DNA from: Polynucleobacter sp. UK-Mo-2m-Kol15
Lineage (GTDB): Bacteria > Pseudomonadota > Gammaproteobacteria > Burkholderiales > Burkholderiaceae
DNA: 64,000 nucleotides
Direction: 5' to 3'
NCBI RefSeq assembly: GCF_018881505.1
Contig: NZ_JACVQC010000001.1
Location: forward strand, 1,595,927 to 1,659,926
Under the pieces are notes generated by a model that was not told where the DNA came from, did no database searches, and worked only from the letters and a program-made list of their open reading frames with translations. Below are positions 31,270-41,086 of this stretch, piece by piece (position 1 is the stretch's first letter; the number at the start of each line of letters is the position of its first letter). Made by a program: the position numbers and the translations under genes.

Positions 31270-31935
31270 CTACTGCCCTAAAGGTGGGGGCAGATTTCCA
31301 GCATATTGATAAAGCACCACTTCATATTCTTTCAGAATTTGCGCTAAGGCCTCTTGTTGACCGAAAGCCAAAGCTTGGGGAGTGTTGTCCTTGAGTGCAA
31401 TCCTCTTGGTATAGCGATTTTTACCAATCACGGGATTCCGTTTTTTAGGGTCAGTTGCCGTTAGAAAAAACTCTACCGTGACCACAGCCTCTGGCCGCAC
31501 TCGATAGTCACCATAAAATTCCTCTACAGAAGTCTGCAAGATGTAATAAGGAAAGAAGCTATTCCCCTGCCCCACTGTCATTGAGAAAATCTGCGCATTA
31601 TTAAGCCACTGACGAGTAGCGCTACCAATCATTTCATTTGGCAGTACAGAATACACATTATAAAAATCTTTTTCGTAGCGCTGATCACTTAAGCGATAAA
31701 CAAAGGACTTGCCATCAAATGGAGATGTCGTAGTGACGGAGCCCATTTTGAGCCACAAATCACTCCGTGGCTTATAGGGTGCGCCAATGCGCTCTGGCGC
31801 CACCATCCAACTACTGGTCTCTAGCGCAGGTCTCGTTGGTAAAGAGCAAGCGCTCAAAACTGTCATGATGAATGCCAAGATAGCAAACTTCATGAGGCGT
31901 GGGTTTCGTGTCACCTGAATTTTCAATGGTGTCAT
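31270..31935 (-). CDS. ABC-type transport auxiliary lipoprotein (MCE operon)
   Basis: A 221-residue lipoprotein. The signal peptide (MKFAILAFIMTVLSAC, with lipobox LSAC) may begin at an internal ATG 14 codons after the first start at 31935. The body resembles the PqiC/ABC_trans_aux family, an outer-membrane partner of MCE lipid transporters. The first start overlaps the mlaD-like stop by 4 bases (ATGA), linking it to the operon. The protein ends with a Gly/Pro-rich tail. Confidence 0.72.
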   Translation of the reverse strand: MTPLKIQVTRNPRLMKFAILAFIMTVLSACSLPTRPALETSSWMVAPERIGAPYKPRSDLWLKMGSVTTTSPFDGKSFVYRLSDQRYEKDFYNVYSVLPNEMIGSATRQWLNNAQIFSMTVGQGNSFFPYYILQTSVEEFYGDYRVRPEAVVTVEFFLTATDPKKRNPVIGKNRYTKRIALKDNTPQALAFGQQEALAQILKEYEVVLYQYAGNLPPPLGQ

Positions 31936-32846
31936 TTTTCAGCTCCATTCATGGGGGGTGTAATGCGTGCAGGAGGCTCACCCCAAATCAAGGTAGATGG
32001 CGATTGACTTGCAATACGAGTAAATTCATTTAACTGCTCACTGGCTTGCCGCAGGTTTTCTATAGTGACAGTGGTATCACCCTGAACACTGGTAACAGTT
32101 TGACGCAAAGAAACCATCGTTGCCACTAATTCACGCATCAAAATATTGAGCTGATCTTTATCAGTAACTTTAGCAATCCGATCTAACAGCACATTGAGAT
32201 CCTTCACTGAATTAATCAGCCCGGCATTATCTTTTCCTTCACCAGCCATTAACTTATTCAAGTTACCTAAAAGGGCATCAAATTTCTTTTGAGTTCCGTC
32301 AACATCTAAGGCATTGAGCGCGCCGATGAGTTTTTGAATACCGGAAATAATTTCATCAGCCTGGTTGGGCATTGAGGGAACAACAGGGTAATCGGGATTC
32401 CATTTGTACTTCAACTGAGGGTACTGATCAGCGCTTGGATAAAAATCCAACTCGATGTAGTTAACCCCGGTAATACCCATCGACTTAATTCGAGCACGAA
32501 GATTGTCGTTAAGGAAGGCCTGCAAGTGATCCAATTGCACTTTATCGCCAAAGATTTGCATCCTCACCACCACATACTCATAACGTTCTGGCATTGGCAC
32601 TTCTCGCTCATAAACATCGCCAGATAAATTGATAGAAGTTACTTGGCCAATCTTAACCCCCCGAAATCGAACAGCTGCACCAGCATCTAGGCCGGTTACT
32701 GACTGCTTGACATAGGTTTCTACCGTGAACGATTTTTTAAAAAGCTGTCCTGAACCAAAAATTAATATCACTGCCAATAATGCGCCAAGAGCGGCAAGGA
32801 CAAATATGCCCAAGCGAAAATAATTAGGATTGGAGTTATTGCTCAT
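31932..32846 (-). CDS. MCE-domain (MlaD-like) substrate-binding protein
   Basis: A 304-residue protein anchored by one N-terminal membrane segment (about 10-29). The MCE domain follows with FTVETYVKQSVTGLDAGAAV and RFRGVKIGQVTSINL (about 34-120), and a helical C-terminal half. MCE proteins form hexameric rings that conduct lipids between the membranes. It sits in an operon with the ATPase, the permease and an auxiliary lipoprotein, overlapping both neighbours by 4 bases. Confidence 0.9.
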   Translation of the reverse strand: MSNNSNPNYFRLGIFVLAALGALLAVILIFGSGQLFKKSFTVETYVKQSVTGLDAGAAVRFRGVKIGQVTSINLSGDVYEREVPMPERYEYVVVRMQIFGDKVQLDHLQAFLNDNLRARIKSMGITGVNYIELDFYPSADQYPQLKYKWNPDYPVVPSMPNQADEIISGIQKLIGALNALDVDGTQKKFDALLGNLNKLMAGEGKDNAGLINSVKDLNVLLDRIAKVTDKDQLNILMRELVATMVSLRQTVTSVQGDTTVTIENLRQASEQLNEFTRIASQSPSTLIWGEPPARITPPMNGAEK

Positions 32847-33610
32847 GCTGCGTCCTTACTCATGATGCGGTTAAAGAATTGATGCACTCTAGGGTCTTTA
32901 CTGGTATCTCTTAATACTTTGGGATCACCTTCAGCAATAATGCCTTTGGCATCCTTATCTAACATAATGACCTTGTCCGCGATGGAATAAATACTCGCTA
33001 ACTCATGCGAGACGATTACAAAGGTAAATCCTAAGTTTTTTGAGAGATCGAGAATCGTACTATCGAGATCGGCTGAGGTAATAGGATCCAGGCCTGCTGA
33101 AGGCTCATCCAAAAATAATATCTTAGGGTCTAAAGCCATCGCACGCGCAATCGCAGCTCGCTTTTGCATGCCGCCACTAATTTCACTTGGCATATACGTT
33201 TCATAAGGTAATAAACCGACCAAATCAAGCTTGCACCGAGCTAATAGATTCATTTGATCTCTAGTGAGCTGGGTGTACTCTTCCATAAAGAGCGTCACGT
33301 TATCCAGCAAATTCATGGAACCAAATAAAGCCCCTTGCTGATACATCACTCCAAAGCTCGTCATGATTTTTTGGCGCTCGGCACCTTGTGCGGTGGTGAT
33401 ATTTTGACCCTCAATCAATACATCTCCCGCAAGCGGTTGGTACAAGCCAAATAAGTTCTTTAAGAGACTAGATTTGCCGCAACCCGAACCACCCAAGATC
33501 ACAAATATCTCGCCATTCTTGACCGAGAAATCAAGGTTCTGCAGGAGTACTTTCGAGCCATAGCCCACAGTCAAGTTCTGAACATCGATTGCGTTATCTA
33601 GAGCATCCAT
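32843..33610 (-). CDS. ABC transporter ATP-binding protein (MlaF-like)
   Basis: A 255-residue ATPase with Walker A GGSGCGKSSLLKN near residue 36, the Q-loop region, signature SEISGGMQKRAAIARA near residue 143 and Walker B KILFLDEPSAGLDP. The SGGMQKR form of the signature is characteristic of MCE/Mla systems. It powers lipid transport by the adjacent permease, with which it shares one base. Confidence 0.92.
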   Translation of the reverse strand: MDALDNAIDVQNLTVGYGSKVLLQNLDFSVKNGEIFVILGGSGCGKSSLLKNLFGLYQPLAGDVLIEGQNITTAQGAERQKIMTSFGVMYQQGALFGSMNLLDNVTLFMEEYTQLTRDQMNLLARCKLDLVGLLPYETYMPSEISGGMQKRAAIARAMALDPKILFLDEPSAGLDPITSADLDSTILDLSKNLGFTFVIVSHELASIYSIADKVIMLDKDAKGIIAEGDPKVLRDTSKDPRVHQFFNRIMSKDAA

Positions 33611-34785
33611 CAGAAACCTGTCTTATAGGAGATGAAGGCAAAAATGCCATCTACCAAAACAATCATCACAATACTACTGACCACTGCACGGGTTGCGGAG
33701 ATGCCCACAGCAGCTGCACCAGTTCCTGTTTGCATGCCACGCAAACAACCCATGGCAGAAATCACCACACCAAATAAAGTCGCCTTCAAAAGGCCGGAGA
33801 GAACATCCTCAACATCTATAGCAGCCAGCATCCCGTTGTAAAAATTGATGAAGGGTATGCCGTAAATTTGCATCGTCAGCATCGAAGAAAAAATACTGAC
33901 GATATCGGCAAATAAGGTCAAGATGGGAGCTACCAAAATTCCCGCTAGCACTCTAGGGACTACCAAAAATCGAATCGGGCTTAAGCCGCCGGTCACTAAG
34001 GCATCCACCTCACTATTGACAGTCATCGTACCGATTTCTGCAGCGAACGCAGCTGATGAACGACCAGCAAGTAAGATTGCTGTAATCAGCGGGCCCATCT
34101 CACGCACAATACCCAAGGCAGCGAGTGGTCCGACAAAAGAAACGGCGCCGAATTGCTCCATGCCAATAGCGGCCTGAAAGGACAAAATCACCCCAATCAG
34201 AAATGCAACCAAGCCAACAATTGGCAATGCAGCTACACCAGCCTCTACCGCAGTATTAATAAAATCACCCCAACGCACTTGATTGATATGACGTATTGAC
34301 CAGACCAAATCAGCCGTTAAATGACCAACAAAAGTAACTAGTCCGCGGGCATCATCTATGAGATTTTGAGTGGCCATTCCGGTGCTCACTACAAAATTTC
34401 GCTTTTGCTTTTGTGCTGGAACAGGAAAGAGGTTCTTGATTGGATCAAATTCCCGTAAGAGCGGTTGATACTTTGGATCTAAACCCTGAATATCAAACTG
34501 TCCCCCTGCGTTTTGCTGTGCCTCTTGCACATCAATCAAAAACGCAAATGCAGATCCATCCAAAGAACTTACTTTAGAGGCATCAATAACTAGTGAGCAG
34601 CCTTGGGTGCTTTGCCCTAGCCATAAGTTATGCTTTTTCCGAATATCAGTCCACAACCCTGCCAATGAATAGACATTGACTACACCACTCAAAGCGACTT
34701 GAGCATGGGTTGCGTCGGTTTGCAACCAAACTCCGACTGGGCTTGGTGGATTTGAAGAATCGGCGTCTGAAATGCTCATAGTCAA
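33610..34785 (-). CDS. MlaE-family permease with N-terminal STAS domain
   Basis: A 391-residue protein combining a STAS-like domain (about 18-120, with LVIDASKVSSLDGSAFAFL) and a MlaE permease (about 150-391, with FLIGVILSFQAAIGMEQFGA and GREMGPLITAILLAGRSSAA-like tracts). In the classical Mla system the STAS protein MlaB is separate; here the two are fused. It is the first gene of the leftward MCE operon. The tRNA-Arg terminator lies just upstream. Confidence 0.92.
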   Translation of the reverse strand: MTMSISDADSSNPPSPVGVWLQTDATHAQVALSGVVNVYSLAGLWTDIRKKHNLWLGQSTQGCSLVIDASKVSSLDGSAFAFLIDVQEAQQNAGGQFDIQGLDPKYQPLLREFDPIKNLFPVPAQKQKRNFVVSTGMATQNLIDDARGLVTFVGHLTADLVWSIRHINQVRWGDFINTAVEAGVAALPIVGLVAFLIGVILSFQAAIGMEQFGAVSFVGPLAALGIVREMGPLITAILLAGRSSAAFAAEIGTMTVNSEVDALVTGGLSPIRFLVVPRVLAGILVAPILTLFADIVSIFSSMLTMQIYGIPFINFYNGMLAAIDVEDVLSGLLKATLFGVVISAMGCLRGMQTGTGAAAVGISATRAVVSSIVMIVLVDGIFAFISYKTGF

Positions 34786-34825
34786 ACTATAAGGTATCTA
34801 TGTGAAACCACTATGAAATGTCTTT

Positions 34826-34860
34826 AAAAAGAAAAAGGGCCTAGTTTTTCAACTAGGCCC
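34826..34860 (-). terminator. Intrinsic terminator after tRNA-Arg
   Basis: The stem GGGCCTAGTT/AACTAGGCCC (34837-34860, 10 bp with a 4-base loop) is followed on the minus strand by TTTTTC and TTTTTAAAG. It stands 9 bases beyond the tRNA-Arg 3' end and before the MCE operon, so it stops tRNA transcription running into the operon. Confidence 0.9.
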
Positions 34861-34869
34861 CGTATAGGT

Positions 34870-34946
34870 TGGTGCGGCTGGCAGGAATTGAACCCACGAC
34901 CCCTTGGTTCGTAGCCAAGTACTCTATCCAGCTGAGCTACAGCCGC
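34870..34946 (-). tRNA. tRNA-Arg (anticodon ACG)
   Basis: A 77-nt cloverleaf on the minus strand with acceptor stem GCGGCTG/CAGCCGC, discriminator A and encoded CCA. The anticodon stem CTTGG/CCAAG encloses CTACGAA, so the anticodon is ACG (read as ICG after deamination) for CGT/CGC/CGA arginine codons. The T-loop GTTCAATTC is standard. It is divergent from greB, 18 bases away, and followed by a strong terminator. Confidence 0.96.
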
Positions 34947-34964
34947 AACAGCCATAATTATGCC

Positions 34965-35465
34965 ATGGAAGAGAAGAACTACATTACACCCGCTGGTCAC
35001 GAACGTATCAAAAGTGAGCTTTTACAACTTCTAAACCTTGATCGGCCTGAGGTTGTCAGGGTTGTGCACTGGGCAGCATCCAACGGCGACCGCTCCGAAA
35101 ATGGGGACTATATCTATGGGAAAAAGCGGCTTCGGGAGATAGATCGTCGGATTCGCTTCCTCAATCAGCGCCTAGAATTTGCGGTAGTTGTGGACAATCA
35201 AGCCAGAAAATCGGGGGATGCAGATGCTGAGCAGGTCTTTTTTGGGGCTACTGTCACTTACGTCAACTTGGAAGGTGCTGACTCTGGTAAAGAGACCACG
35301 ATCACGATTGTGGGAGTAGATGAGGTCGATTTAGATCTAGGCCACGTTAGCTGGGTTTCGCCTATTGCCAAGGCACTGATTAAGGCCCGCCTCGGAGATT
35401 GCGTCAAAATCCAGACGCCTACCGGACCAACTGAAATTGAAATCCTTGACGTTCAGTATCTGTAA
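34965..35465 (+). CDS. greB: Transcription elongation factor GreB
   Basis: A 166-residue factor that rescues backtracked RNA polymerase by stimulating transcript cleavage. An N-terminal coiled coil begins YITPAGHERIKSELLQL and holds GDRSENGDYIYGKKRLREID with the acidic tip, followed by a globular C-terminal domain. The start is the ATG at 34965. The frame is open upstream through the antisense of tRNA-Arg, but that is a known annotation artefact. spoT is convergent, 17 bases beyond its stop. Confidence 0.94.
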   Translation: MEEKNYITPAGHERIKSELLQLLNLDRPEVVRVVHWAASNGDRSENGDYIYGKKRLREIDRRIRFLNQRLEFAVVVDNQARKSGDADAEQVFFGATVTYVNLEGADSGKETTITIVGVDEVDLDLGHVSWVSPIAKALIKARLGDCVKIQTPTGPTEIEILDVQYL

Positions 35466-35482
35466 TTGGGACTTAAAGGAAT

Positions 35483-37828
35483 TTAGCCAACTCGAACACG
35501 GATAACGCGCATGACATCTTGGTTGGCTCGCAAACTGCGCATCACTCTAGATAGGTGCAGTCGATCAGACACTTGGATCGTAAATCGAATGGTGACAGCA
35601 TCTTCTTTATAACGATCATCCATCGATACATTCATGATATTGGAGTCAGCTGCAGTAACACTGCTCGCCACTCTTGCCAAAACGCCTTTACCTTGACGAG
35701 TGTCGATTGCAAGGTCAACTTCAAATTCCCGATTAACTTCTTTGCCCCACTCAACCTCTACCCACTTATCACTATCCTTAGAGAGCATTCTGAGGGCTAC
35801 CGAACAGTCATTCGTATGAACCTGCAAACCTTCGCCCTTACCAAGATAACCAATGATGTTATCTCCTGGAATCGGATGACAGCAGGTTTGGAAGCTAATG
35901 GAATTACCCTCTCGACCATCTACTAAGATAGCCTGACGCTGATGGTGATGAGATGCAATTTCTTGCAAAGGAGAAACCCAGTCTGCAGCACCTAGGCGCA
36001 TCTGTTCTGAACCACCCTCATCATCAATCAAGATCTTTAAGCGAATAGCCAGTTCCTGTGGAGATCTCCGACCCAAGGCAATATTGACACAAGCCTCTTC
36101 GCGCGTTTTGTCACCAGTCCAATGTAATAATTTTTCCCAGATCTCTGGTGTGAGCAGCCCCGCATCAACTCCTTGTTGACGCAAGGAATTAGCAAGGAAT
36201 CGCTCACCTAACTGCAGAGATTCGCCATAGTGCTTCGTCTTCAGCGAATGGCGAATGGAGGCACGAGCTTTACCGGTTCTAACAAACGCTAGCCATCCTG
36301 GATTGGGCTGGGAATTAGACGATGTGATTACTTCAACAATATCGCTATTTTTTAATTCACTTCGTAAAGGTAGCTGCATGCCATTAATTTTCACGGCCAC
36401 GCAAGTGTTACCCACATCACTGTGAATGGAATAGGCAAAATCTAGGGCAGTAGCACCGCGCGGCAAGGCTCTGATCTGCCCCTTTGGGGTAAAAACATAC
36501 ACCGCATCTGGGAATAGGTCAATTTTGACGTGCTCCAAGAATTCTTGCGAATCCCCACTGCTATCCTGAATATCAATCAAGGATTGCAGCCACTGATGTG
36601 CGCGGTTTTGCACCTCACTCATATCAGGTCCACCATCCTTGTAAGCCCAGTGCGCAGCCACTCCCGCTTCGGCGACTGCATGCATATCCTTGGTACGTAT
36701 CTGAAACTCCACAGGCACTCCTGATGGCCCTAAAAGCGTCGTATGCAAGGACTGATAACCATTTAGCTTAGGGATGGCAATGTAATCTTTAAACTTACCC
36801 GGCATCGGCTTATAGAGTGCATGTAACAGACCTAGCGCACGATAGCACTCATCAATTGAATGGACGGTCACTCTAAAAGCATATACATCGAGTACCTGAG
36901 AAAAACTTAAATGCTTGCTGCGCATTTTGTTGTAGATGCTAAAAAGAGTTTTTTCTCGACCCTGCAGATCAACATCAAGATTGGCTTTTGCAAAGGTCAT
37001 GCGAGCGTTCTGCAAAATCTTTTCCACCATCTCTTTGCGATTACCACGCGCCCGCTTCACCGCACCCTCGATCACCCTAAAGCGCATTGGCATCGAGTAG
37101 CGAAAGCTCAGGTCTTGTAAGTCACGGTAAATAATGTTGAGGCCCAGACGATGGGCAATCGGGGCATAAATCTCAATTGTCTCCGCAGCCACCCTGCGAC
37201 GCTTTGCCATCGGTACAGCGTCGAGCGTACGCATATTGTGGGTTCGGTCTGCAAGCTTGACCAGAATAACTCGGACGTCGCGCGCCATCGCCATAAACAT
37301 CTTGCGAAAGCTTTCAGCTTGGGCCTCAGCATGACTTTGGAACTCTAACTTGTCGAGCTTGGTTAGCCCCTCTACCAGTTCCGCCACTTTGCTGCCAAAC
37401 TTTCCAACCAAATCCGCCTGGGTGCAACCGGTATCTTCAATCACATCATGCAATAAAGCTGCCATGATGGATGGGGCATCCAGACGCCAAGTAGCGCAAA
37501 GTTCAGCAACTGCTACGGGATGGGTTATGTAAGGTTCACCACTATGACGGTATTGACCCAGATGCGCGGCATCGGCAAAGTGAAATGCCTTCTTAATAAG
37601 AGCAACTTCATCCGGCTTGAGATAGCCCAGTTTAGAAATTAGCCCATCGATAGAAACAACTTGATGCTTTAGAGGCAATATTGGCGCAGAAGTAGGGCCA
37701 AATAAATGTCGGCTTGACTGAGCCAACAAGGTTGCGATGATGGAAGACTTATCGCTTTTCACGGTCTCTGCAGACGAGACCTTACCTTTAGATTCCGATG
37801 TGTTTTGGTCGCCTAAGGGGAGCTCCAC
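35483..37828 (-). CDS. spoT: Bifunctional (p)ppGpp synthetase/hydrolase
   Basis: A 781-residue RSH protein controlling the stringent-response alarmone. The hydrolase HD domain contains AALLHDVIEDTGCTQADL (about 124-141). The synthetase domain shows GREKTLFSIYNKMRSK and PKLNGYQSLHTTLLGP. TGS (VFTPKGQIRALPRGATALDF) and a C-terminal ACT domain follow. An intact HD domain suggests a SpoT/Rel-type hydrolase. It starts at GTG, with AGGGG about 7 bases upstream. It follows rpoZ by 15 bases. Confidence 0.95.
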   Translation of the reverse strand: MELPLGDQNTSESKGKVSSAETVKSDKSSIIATLLAQSSRHLFGPTSAPILPLKHQVVSIDGLISKLGYLKPDEVALIKKAFHFADAAHLGQYRHSGEPYITHPVAVAELCATWRLDAPSIMAALLHDVIEDTGCTQADLVGKFGSKVAELVEGLTKLDKLEFQSHAEAQAESFRKMFMAMARDVRVILVKLADRTHNMRTLDAVPMAKRRRVAAETIEIYAPIAHRLGLNIIYRDLQDLSFRYSMPMRFRVIEGAVKRARGNRKEMVEKILQNARMTFAKANLDVDLQGREKTLFSIYNKMRSKHLSFSQVLDVYAFRVTVHSIDECYRALGLLHALYKPMPGKFKDYIAIPKLNGYQSLHTTLLGPSGVPVEFQIRTKDMHAVAEAGVAAHWAYKDGGPDMSEVQNRAHQWLQSLIDIQDSSGDSQEFLEHVKIDLFPDAVYVFTPKGQIRALPRGATALDFAYSIHSDVGNTCVAVKINGMQLPLRSELKNSDIVEVITSSNSQPNPGWLAFVRTGKARASIRHSLKTKHYGESLQLGERFLANSLRQQGVDAGLLTPEIWEKLLHWTGDKTREEACVNIALGRRSPQELAIRLKILIDDEGGSEQMRLGAADWVSPLQEIASHHHQRQAILVDGREGNSISFQTCCHPIPGDNIIGYLGKGEGLQVHTNDCSVALRMLSKDSDKWVEVEWGKEVNREFEVDLAIDTRQGKGVLARVASSVTAADSNIMNVSMDDRYKEDAVTIRFTIQVSDRLHLSRVMRSLRANQDVMRVIRVRVG

Positions 37829-37843
37829 AACGGAACCCCTGGA

Positions 37844-38047
37844 TTACAAAGGTACTTTGGTCAACATGTCACGGTCAGTTACACCAGCAGCAACTTCACG
37901 CAATGCAACTACAGTTGCTTTATCTCTGGACTCAACACGTGGGGAGTGACCTTGAACCAATTGACGCGCACGATAAGTCGCAGCCAATACCAGCTCAAAA
38001 CGATTTGGGATAGTTTTTAAACAATCTTCTACAGTAATACGGGCCAT
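37844..38047 (-). CDS. rpoZ: DNA-directed RNA polymerase omega subunit
   Basis: A 67-residue RNA polymerase subunit with the signature [20 protein letters not shown] and the [11 protein letters not shown] tract. I start at the ATG at 38045-38047, because all family members begin there. The frame is open nine more codons upstream. Its place between gmk and spoT is conserved in proteobacteria. Confidence 0.95.
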   Translation of the reverse strand: MARITVEDCLKTIPNRFELVLAATYRARQLVQGHSPRVESRDKATVVALREVAAGVTDRDMLTKVPL

Positions 38048-38092
38048 GCTGGACTCACTTAAATTTAGCTTCAATACCGATAGGATAACTGA

Positions 38093-38743
38093 TTAGACGC
38101 CAAGACGCCTTAAAAGTGCAGGGTTGCGAGCCATAATCGGCCCAGAGCGCAAGCGGCTGGCCGCCACCACATGACGCAAATCAATCAATGCCCGCTCAAA
38201 ATCGTCATTGACCACAATGAAATCTGCCTCATGGGCATGCTGGAGCTCCAAATGTGCTGCAGCCAGCCTTCTCTGAATGGTTGCCTCGTCATCCTGCCCT
38301 CTTTTGCGCAAGCGCTCCTCTAAGGCCTCAAATGAAGGCGGAAAGATGAAGATCCACTGCACTTCGGGAATGATTTGACGAATCTGCTGGGCACCCTGCC
38401 AGTCGATCTCCAACATAACGTCGCGACCGGTTTTCATCTGGGCTTCAATCCAAGCTTTAGATGTCCCATAAAAATTACCATGTACTTCAGCATGCTCTAA
38501 AAAGTGACCTTGGTCGCGCTCAGCTACAAACTCTTCTCTAGTAATAAAACGATAGTCTTTGCCATCTGTCTCGCCCGGTCTTGGCGAGCGTGTCGTAGTA
38601 GAAAGAGAGAGTTTTAGTGCCGCATCTTCTTGTAATAAAGCATTTACCAAGGAGGATTTGCCAGCGCCCGAAGGAGCAACGATCATCAACATACTGCCTT
38701 GATAGGCAGGTGAGAGATTGGGTTTTATTTTCGGGCTAGCCAT
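38093..38743 (-). CDS. gmk: Guanylate kinase
   Basis: A 216-residue nucleotide kinase that phosphorylates GMP to GDP. The P-loop is APSGAGKSSLVNALL near residue 27. The GMP-binding region contains STTTRSPRPGETDGKDYRF, and a lid follows. The start is taken as the ATG at 38743; a GTG immediately before it (38746) is equally open. It is the first step of a gmk-rpoZ-spoT run, 17 bases downstream of yicC. Confidence 0.96.
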   Translation of the reverse strand: MASPKIKPNLSPAYQGSMLMIVAPSGAGKSSLVNALLQEDAALKLSLSTTTRSPRPGETDGKDYRFITREEFVAERDQGHFLEHAEVHGNFYGTSKAWIEAQMKTGRDVMLEIDWQGAQQIRQIIPEVQWIFIFPPSFEALEERLRKRGQDDEATIQRRLAAAHLELQHAHEADFIVVNDDFERALIDLRHVVAASRLRSGPIMARNPALLRRLGV

Positions 38744-38763
38744 CACAATTATCTGAATATCAA

Positions 38764-39705
38764 TTACTCTAAATTTTGCACTTGTTCACGCATTTGCTCA
38801 ATCAAAAGCTTAAGCTCTAAAGCAGCTTGCGTGCACTCCTCTGAAACCGATTTAGAGCTCAAGGTATTGGCTTCGCGATTTAACTCCTGCATCAAGAAAT
38901 CCAAACGCTTACCCACTGGCCCCTTGCCCGCAAGCGCAGTATCTACTGCCTGCAGATGAGTCTTGAGACGGGCAAACTCTTCCGCCACATCGATGCGAAC
39001 CGCATAGAGCACGACTTCTTGACGAATACGTTCCATCAACTCAGTACCAGACCCACTACTACCTTTACCTTGTTCTTGCGCAGCTAAAGCCTCGGCAAGA
39101 CGCTCTGTCAGCTTCTCTTGATACTGGGTCACATAGACCGGCACCTTAGGCTCAATCAGCTTCACAATCTCGCGCATCTTGCTGGTGATACTAGTCAACA
39201 CAGCCACCAAAGCTTTACCCTCGGCATAGCGACTGTCTGTTAAGGCAGCCAGGGCGGCACGGCCAGCCTCAACAGTGGCGGCAATCCAGCCCTCCTCCTC
39301 ACCCCTAGGCTCAGAAACAATTCCTGGCCAACGCAAAATATCGGCGATACGCAATGCTTCCGCATTAGGAAATGCTGTTTGGGCATGCTCCTGAAGGGTA
39401 TACAAGGCATCTAGGCGATCTTTATTTAAGGCGCCCAAGGCATGTGGGGTGGCCTTAGAAGCACCAGCAGTGCCCGAATTAACGCGCCAAGCAGCTCGAA
39501 ACTCAACCTTGCCACGAGAAAGGCTTTGAGTAGCCATTTCTCGTAGGGCAGGCTCCGCCCCGCGACACTCATCCGGAAGACGAAAGCCTAAATCCAGAAA
39601 GCGGCTATTAACAGCCCGACATTCCACCTGCAGATCAGCAACTACACCAGCTCCCAGGGAGACTTGGCGAGAAGCGCTGCCATAACCAGTCATGCTCGAT
39701 ATCAT
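38764..39705 (-). CDS. yicC: YicC-family endoribonuclease-like protein
   Basis: A 313-residue protein beginning [12 protein letters not shown] and containing [20 protein letters not shown], a family signature. The C-terminus has [20 protein letters not shown], also diagnostic. E. coli YicC is an endoribonuclease that acts on small RNA. The start at 39705 fits the family, and an ATG nine codons upstream is open. It is divergent from rph, with 32 bases between them that must contain both starts' leader signals. Confidence 0.92.
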   Translation of the reverse strand: MISSMTGYGSASRQVSLGAGVVADLQVECRAVNSRFLDLGFRLPDECRGAEPALREMATQSLSRGKVEFRAAWRVNSGTAGASKATPHALGALNKDRLDALYTLQEHAQTAFPNAEALRIADILRWPGIVSEPRGEEEGWIAATVEAGRAALAALTDSRYAEGKALVAVLTSITSKMREIVKLIEPKVPVYVTQYQEKLTERLAEALAAQEQGKGSSGSGTELMERIRQEVVLYAVRIDVAEEFARLKTHLQAVDTALAGKGPVGKRLDFLMQELNREANTLSSKSVSEECTQAALELKLLIEQMREQVQNLE

Positions 39706-39737
39706 ATGAACATTGTAGATCTTTAGGACCACACCCC

Positions 39738-40469
39738 ATGACTCAGCCCAACATCACTCGCCCCAGCGGCCGCACCCCGACCCAGTTACGCCCCGTGAGC
39801 ATTAGCCGCGCTTTCACCAAGCACGCAGAGGGCTCCGTCTTAATTGCCTTTGGCGATACCAAGGTGCTCTGTACAGCCAGCGTGCTGGAAAAGGTACCGC
39901 CTCATAAAAAAGGCTCTGGCGAAGGATGGGTTACCGCTGAGTACGGCATGCTGCCCCGCTCTACCCATACCCGCAGCGATCGTGAGGCAGCTCGCGGCAA
40001 ACAATCTGGGCGCACACAAGAAATTCAGCGTTTAATAGGTCGTGCAATGCGCAGTATCTTTGACCTGAAAGTATTGGGGGAAAGAACCATCCATTTAGAT
40101 TGCGATGTCTTGCAAGCTGATGGTGGAACAAGGACTGCATCTATTACGGGCGCATATGTAGCAGCACGTGATGCAATTAATACCCTCCTTCAAAGTGGCA
40201 CACTTAAAACGGACCCGATCATTGATAGCGTTGCAGCGATTTCCGTTGGCATCTATCAAGGCGCACCCGTACTCGATTTAGATTACCCAGAAGATTCTTC
40301 TTGCGATACCGATATGAATGTTGTCATGACCGGCAAGGGCGGCATGATCGAAGTACAAGGAACCGCTGAGGGCCCTGCCTTCTCTCGCGCTGAGTTAAAT
40401 GCCCTGTTAGACCTAGCCGAAGAAGGTATTCGTGATTTAACTCAGTTACAAAAAGAAGCATTCAAATAA
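39738..40469 (+). CDS. rph: Ribonuclease PH
   Basis: A 243-residue phosphorolytic exoribonuclease that trims tRNA 3' ends. Motifs include [20 protein letters not shown] at the N-terminus, [20 protein letters not shown] near residue 61, and [20 protein letters not shown] near residue 176 with the catalytic acidic residues. Length is normal. rdgB follows after 17 bases. Confidence 0.97.
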   Translation: MTQPNITRPSGRTPTQLRPVSISRAFTKHAEGSVLIAFGDTKVLCTASVLEKVPPHKKGSGEGWVTAEYGMLPRSTHTRSDREAARGKQSGRTQEIQRLIGRAMRSIFDLKVLGERTIHLDCDVLQADGGTRTASITGAYVAARDAINTLLQSGTLKTDPIIDSVAAISVGIYQGAPVLDLDYPEDSSCDTDMNVVMTGKGGMIEVQGTAEGPAFSRAELNALLDLAEEGIRDLTQLQKEAFK

Positions 40470-40486
40470 AAATTAAAAGCTAAATC

Positions 40487-41086
40487 GTGCAAAAACTCAT
40501 TCTCGCCTCCAACAATCAAGGCAAGGTTCGAGAGTTTCAGGAACTCTTGGCACCCTTTGATTTTGATGTGATTCCCCAAGGTGAATTGGGTATTTCAGCG
40601 GCGGAAGAGCCATATCATACTTTTGTTGAAAATGCTCTTGCAAAGGCACGGCATGCAAGTGCGGCAAGCGGTCTACCTGCACTTGCTGATGATTCCGGAA
40701 TTTGTACCCACGCCTTAGATGGTGCACCAGGTGTCTACTCAGCTCGCTACGCGGGCATTGATGGTGACAATGCTGCCAATAATCAAAAGCTGATAGCAGC
40801 ATTAGGTAAGCATGCTGATCGTGGAGCACACTATGTCTGCGCACTTGTGATGGTCAATAGCGCCAATGATCCAGAGCCACTGATTATTCAGGCCCGCTGG
40901 TATGGCCAAATCGTTGATGATGCTAAGGGCGAACATGGCTTTGGTTATGACCCTCACTTCTTTCTCCCGGATCTTGGGAAGACCGCTGCTCAGTTAGAAC
41001 CGGCCCAGAAAAACCTAATTAGTCATCGGGGGCAGGCCTTACTCGAACTTATTGGACAACTGCAGATCCGTGCACAATACGCTTAA
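40487..41086 (+). CDS. rdgB: XTP/dITP diphosphatase (RdgB/HAM1 family)
   Basis: A 199-residue house-cleaning enzyme that removes inosine and xanthosine triphosphates. Signatures are LASNNQGKVREFQEL at the start, LADDSGICTHALDGAPGVYS near residue 65 and GEHGFGYDPHFFLPD near residue 144. It starts at GTG (40487). The downstream hemW frame overlaps its end. Confidence 0.96.
   Translation: MQKLILASNNQGKVREFQELLAPFDFDVIPQGELGISAAEEPYHTFVENALAKARHASAASGLPALADDSGICTHALDGAPGVYSARYAGIDGDNAANNQKLIAALGKHADRGAHYVCALVMVNSANDPEPLIIQARWYGQIVDDAKGEHGFGYDPHFFLPDLGKTAAQLEPAQKNLISHRGQALLELIGQLQIRAQYA

Noticed and set aside
34869..34964. Upstream extension of greB with an N-terminus like RLAGIEPTTPW
   Set aside because: This reading is the antisense of the tRNA-Arg gene, a well-known false N-terminus. 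The family start is the ATG at 34965.
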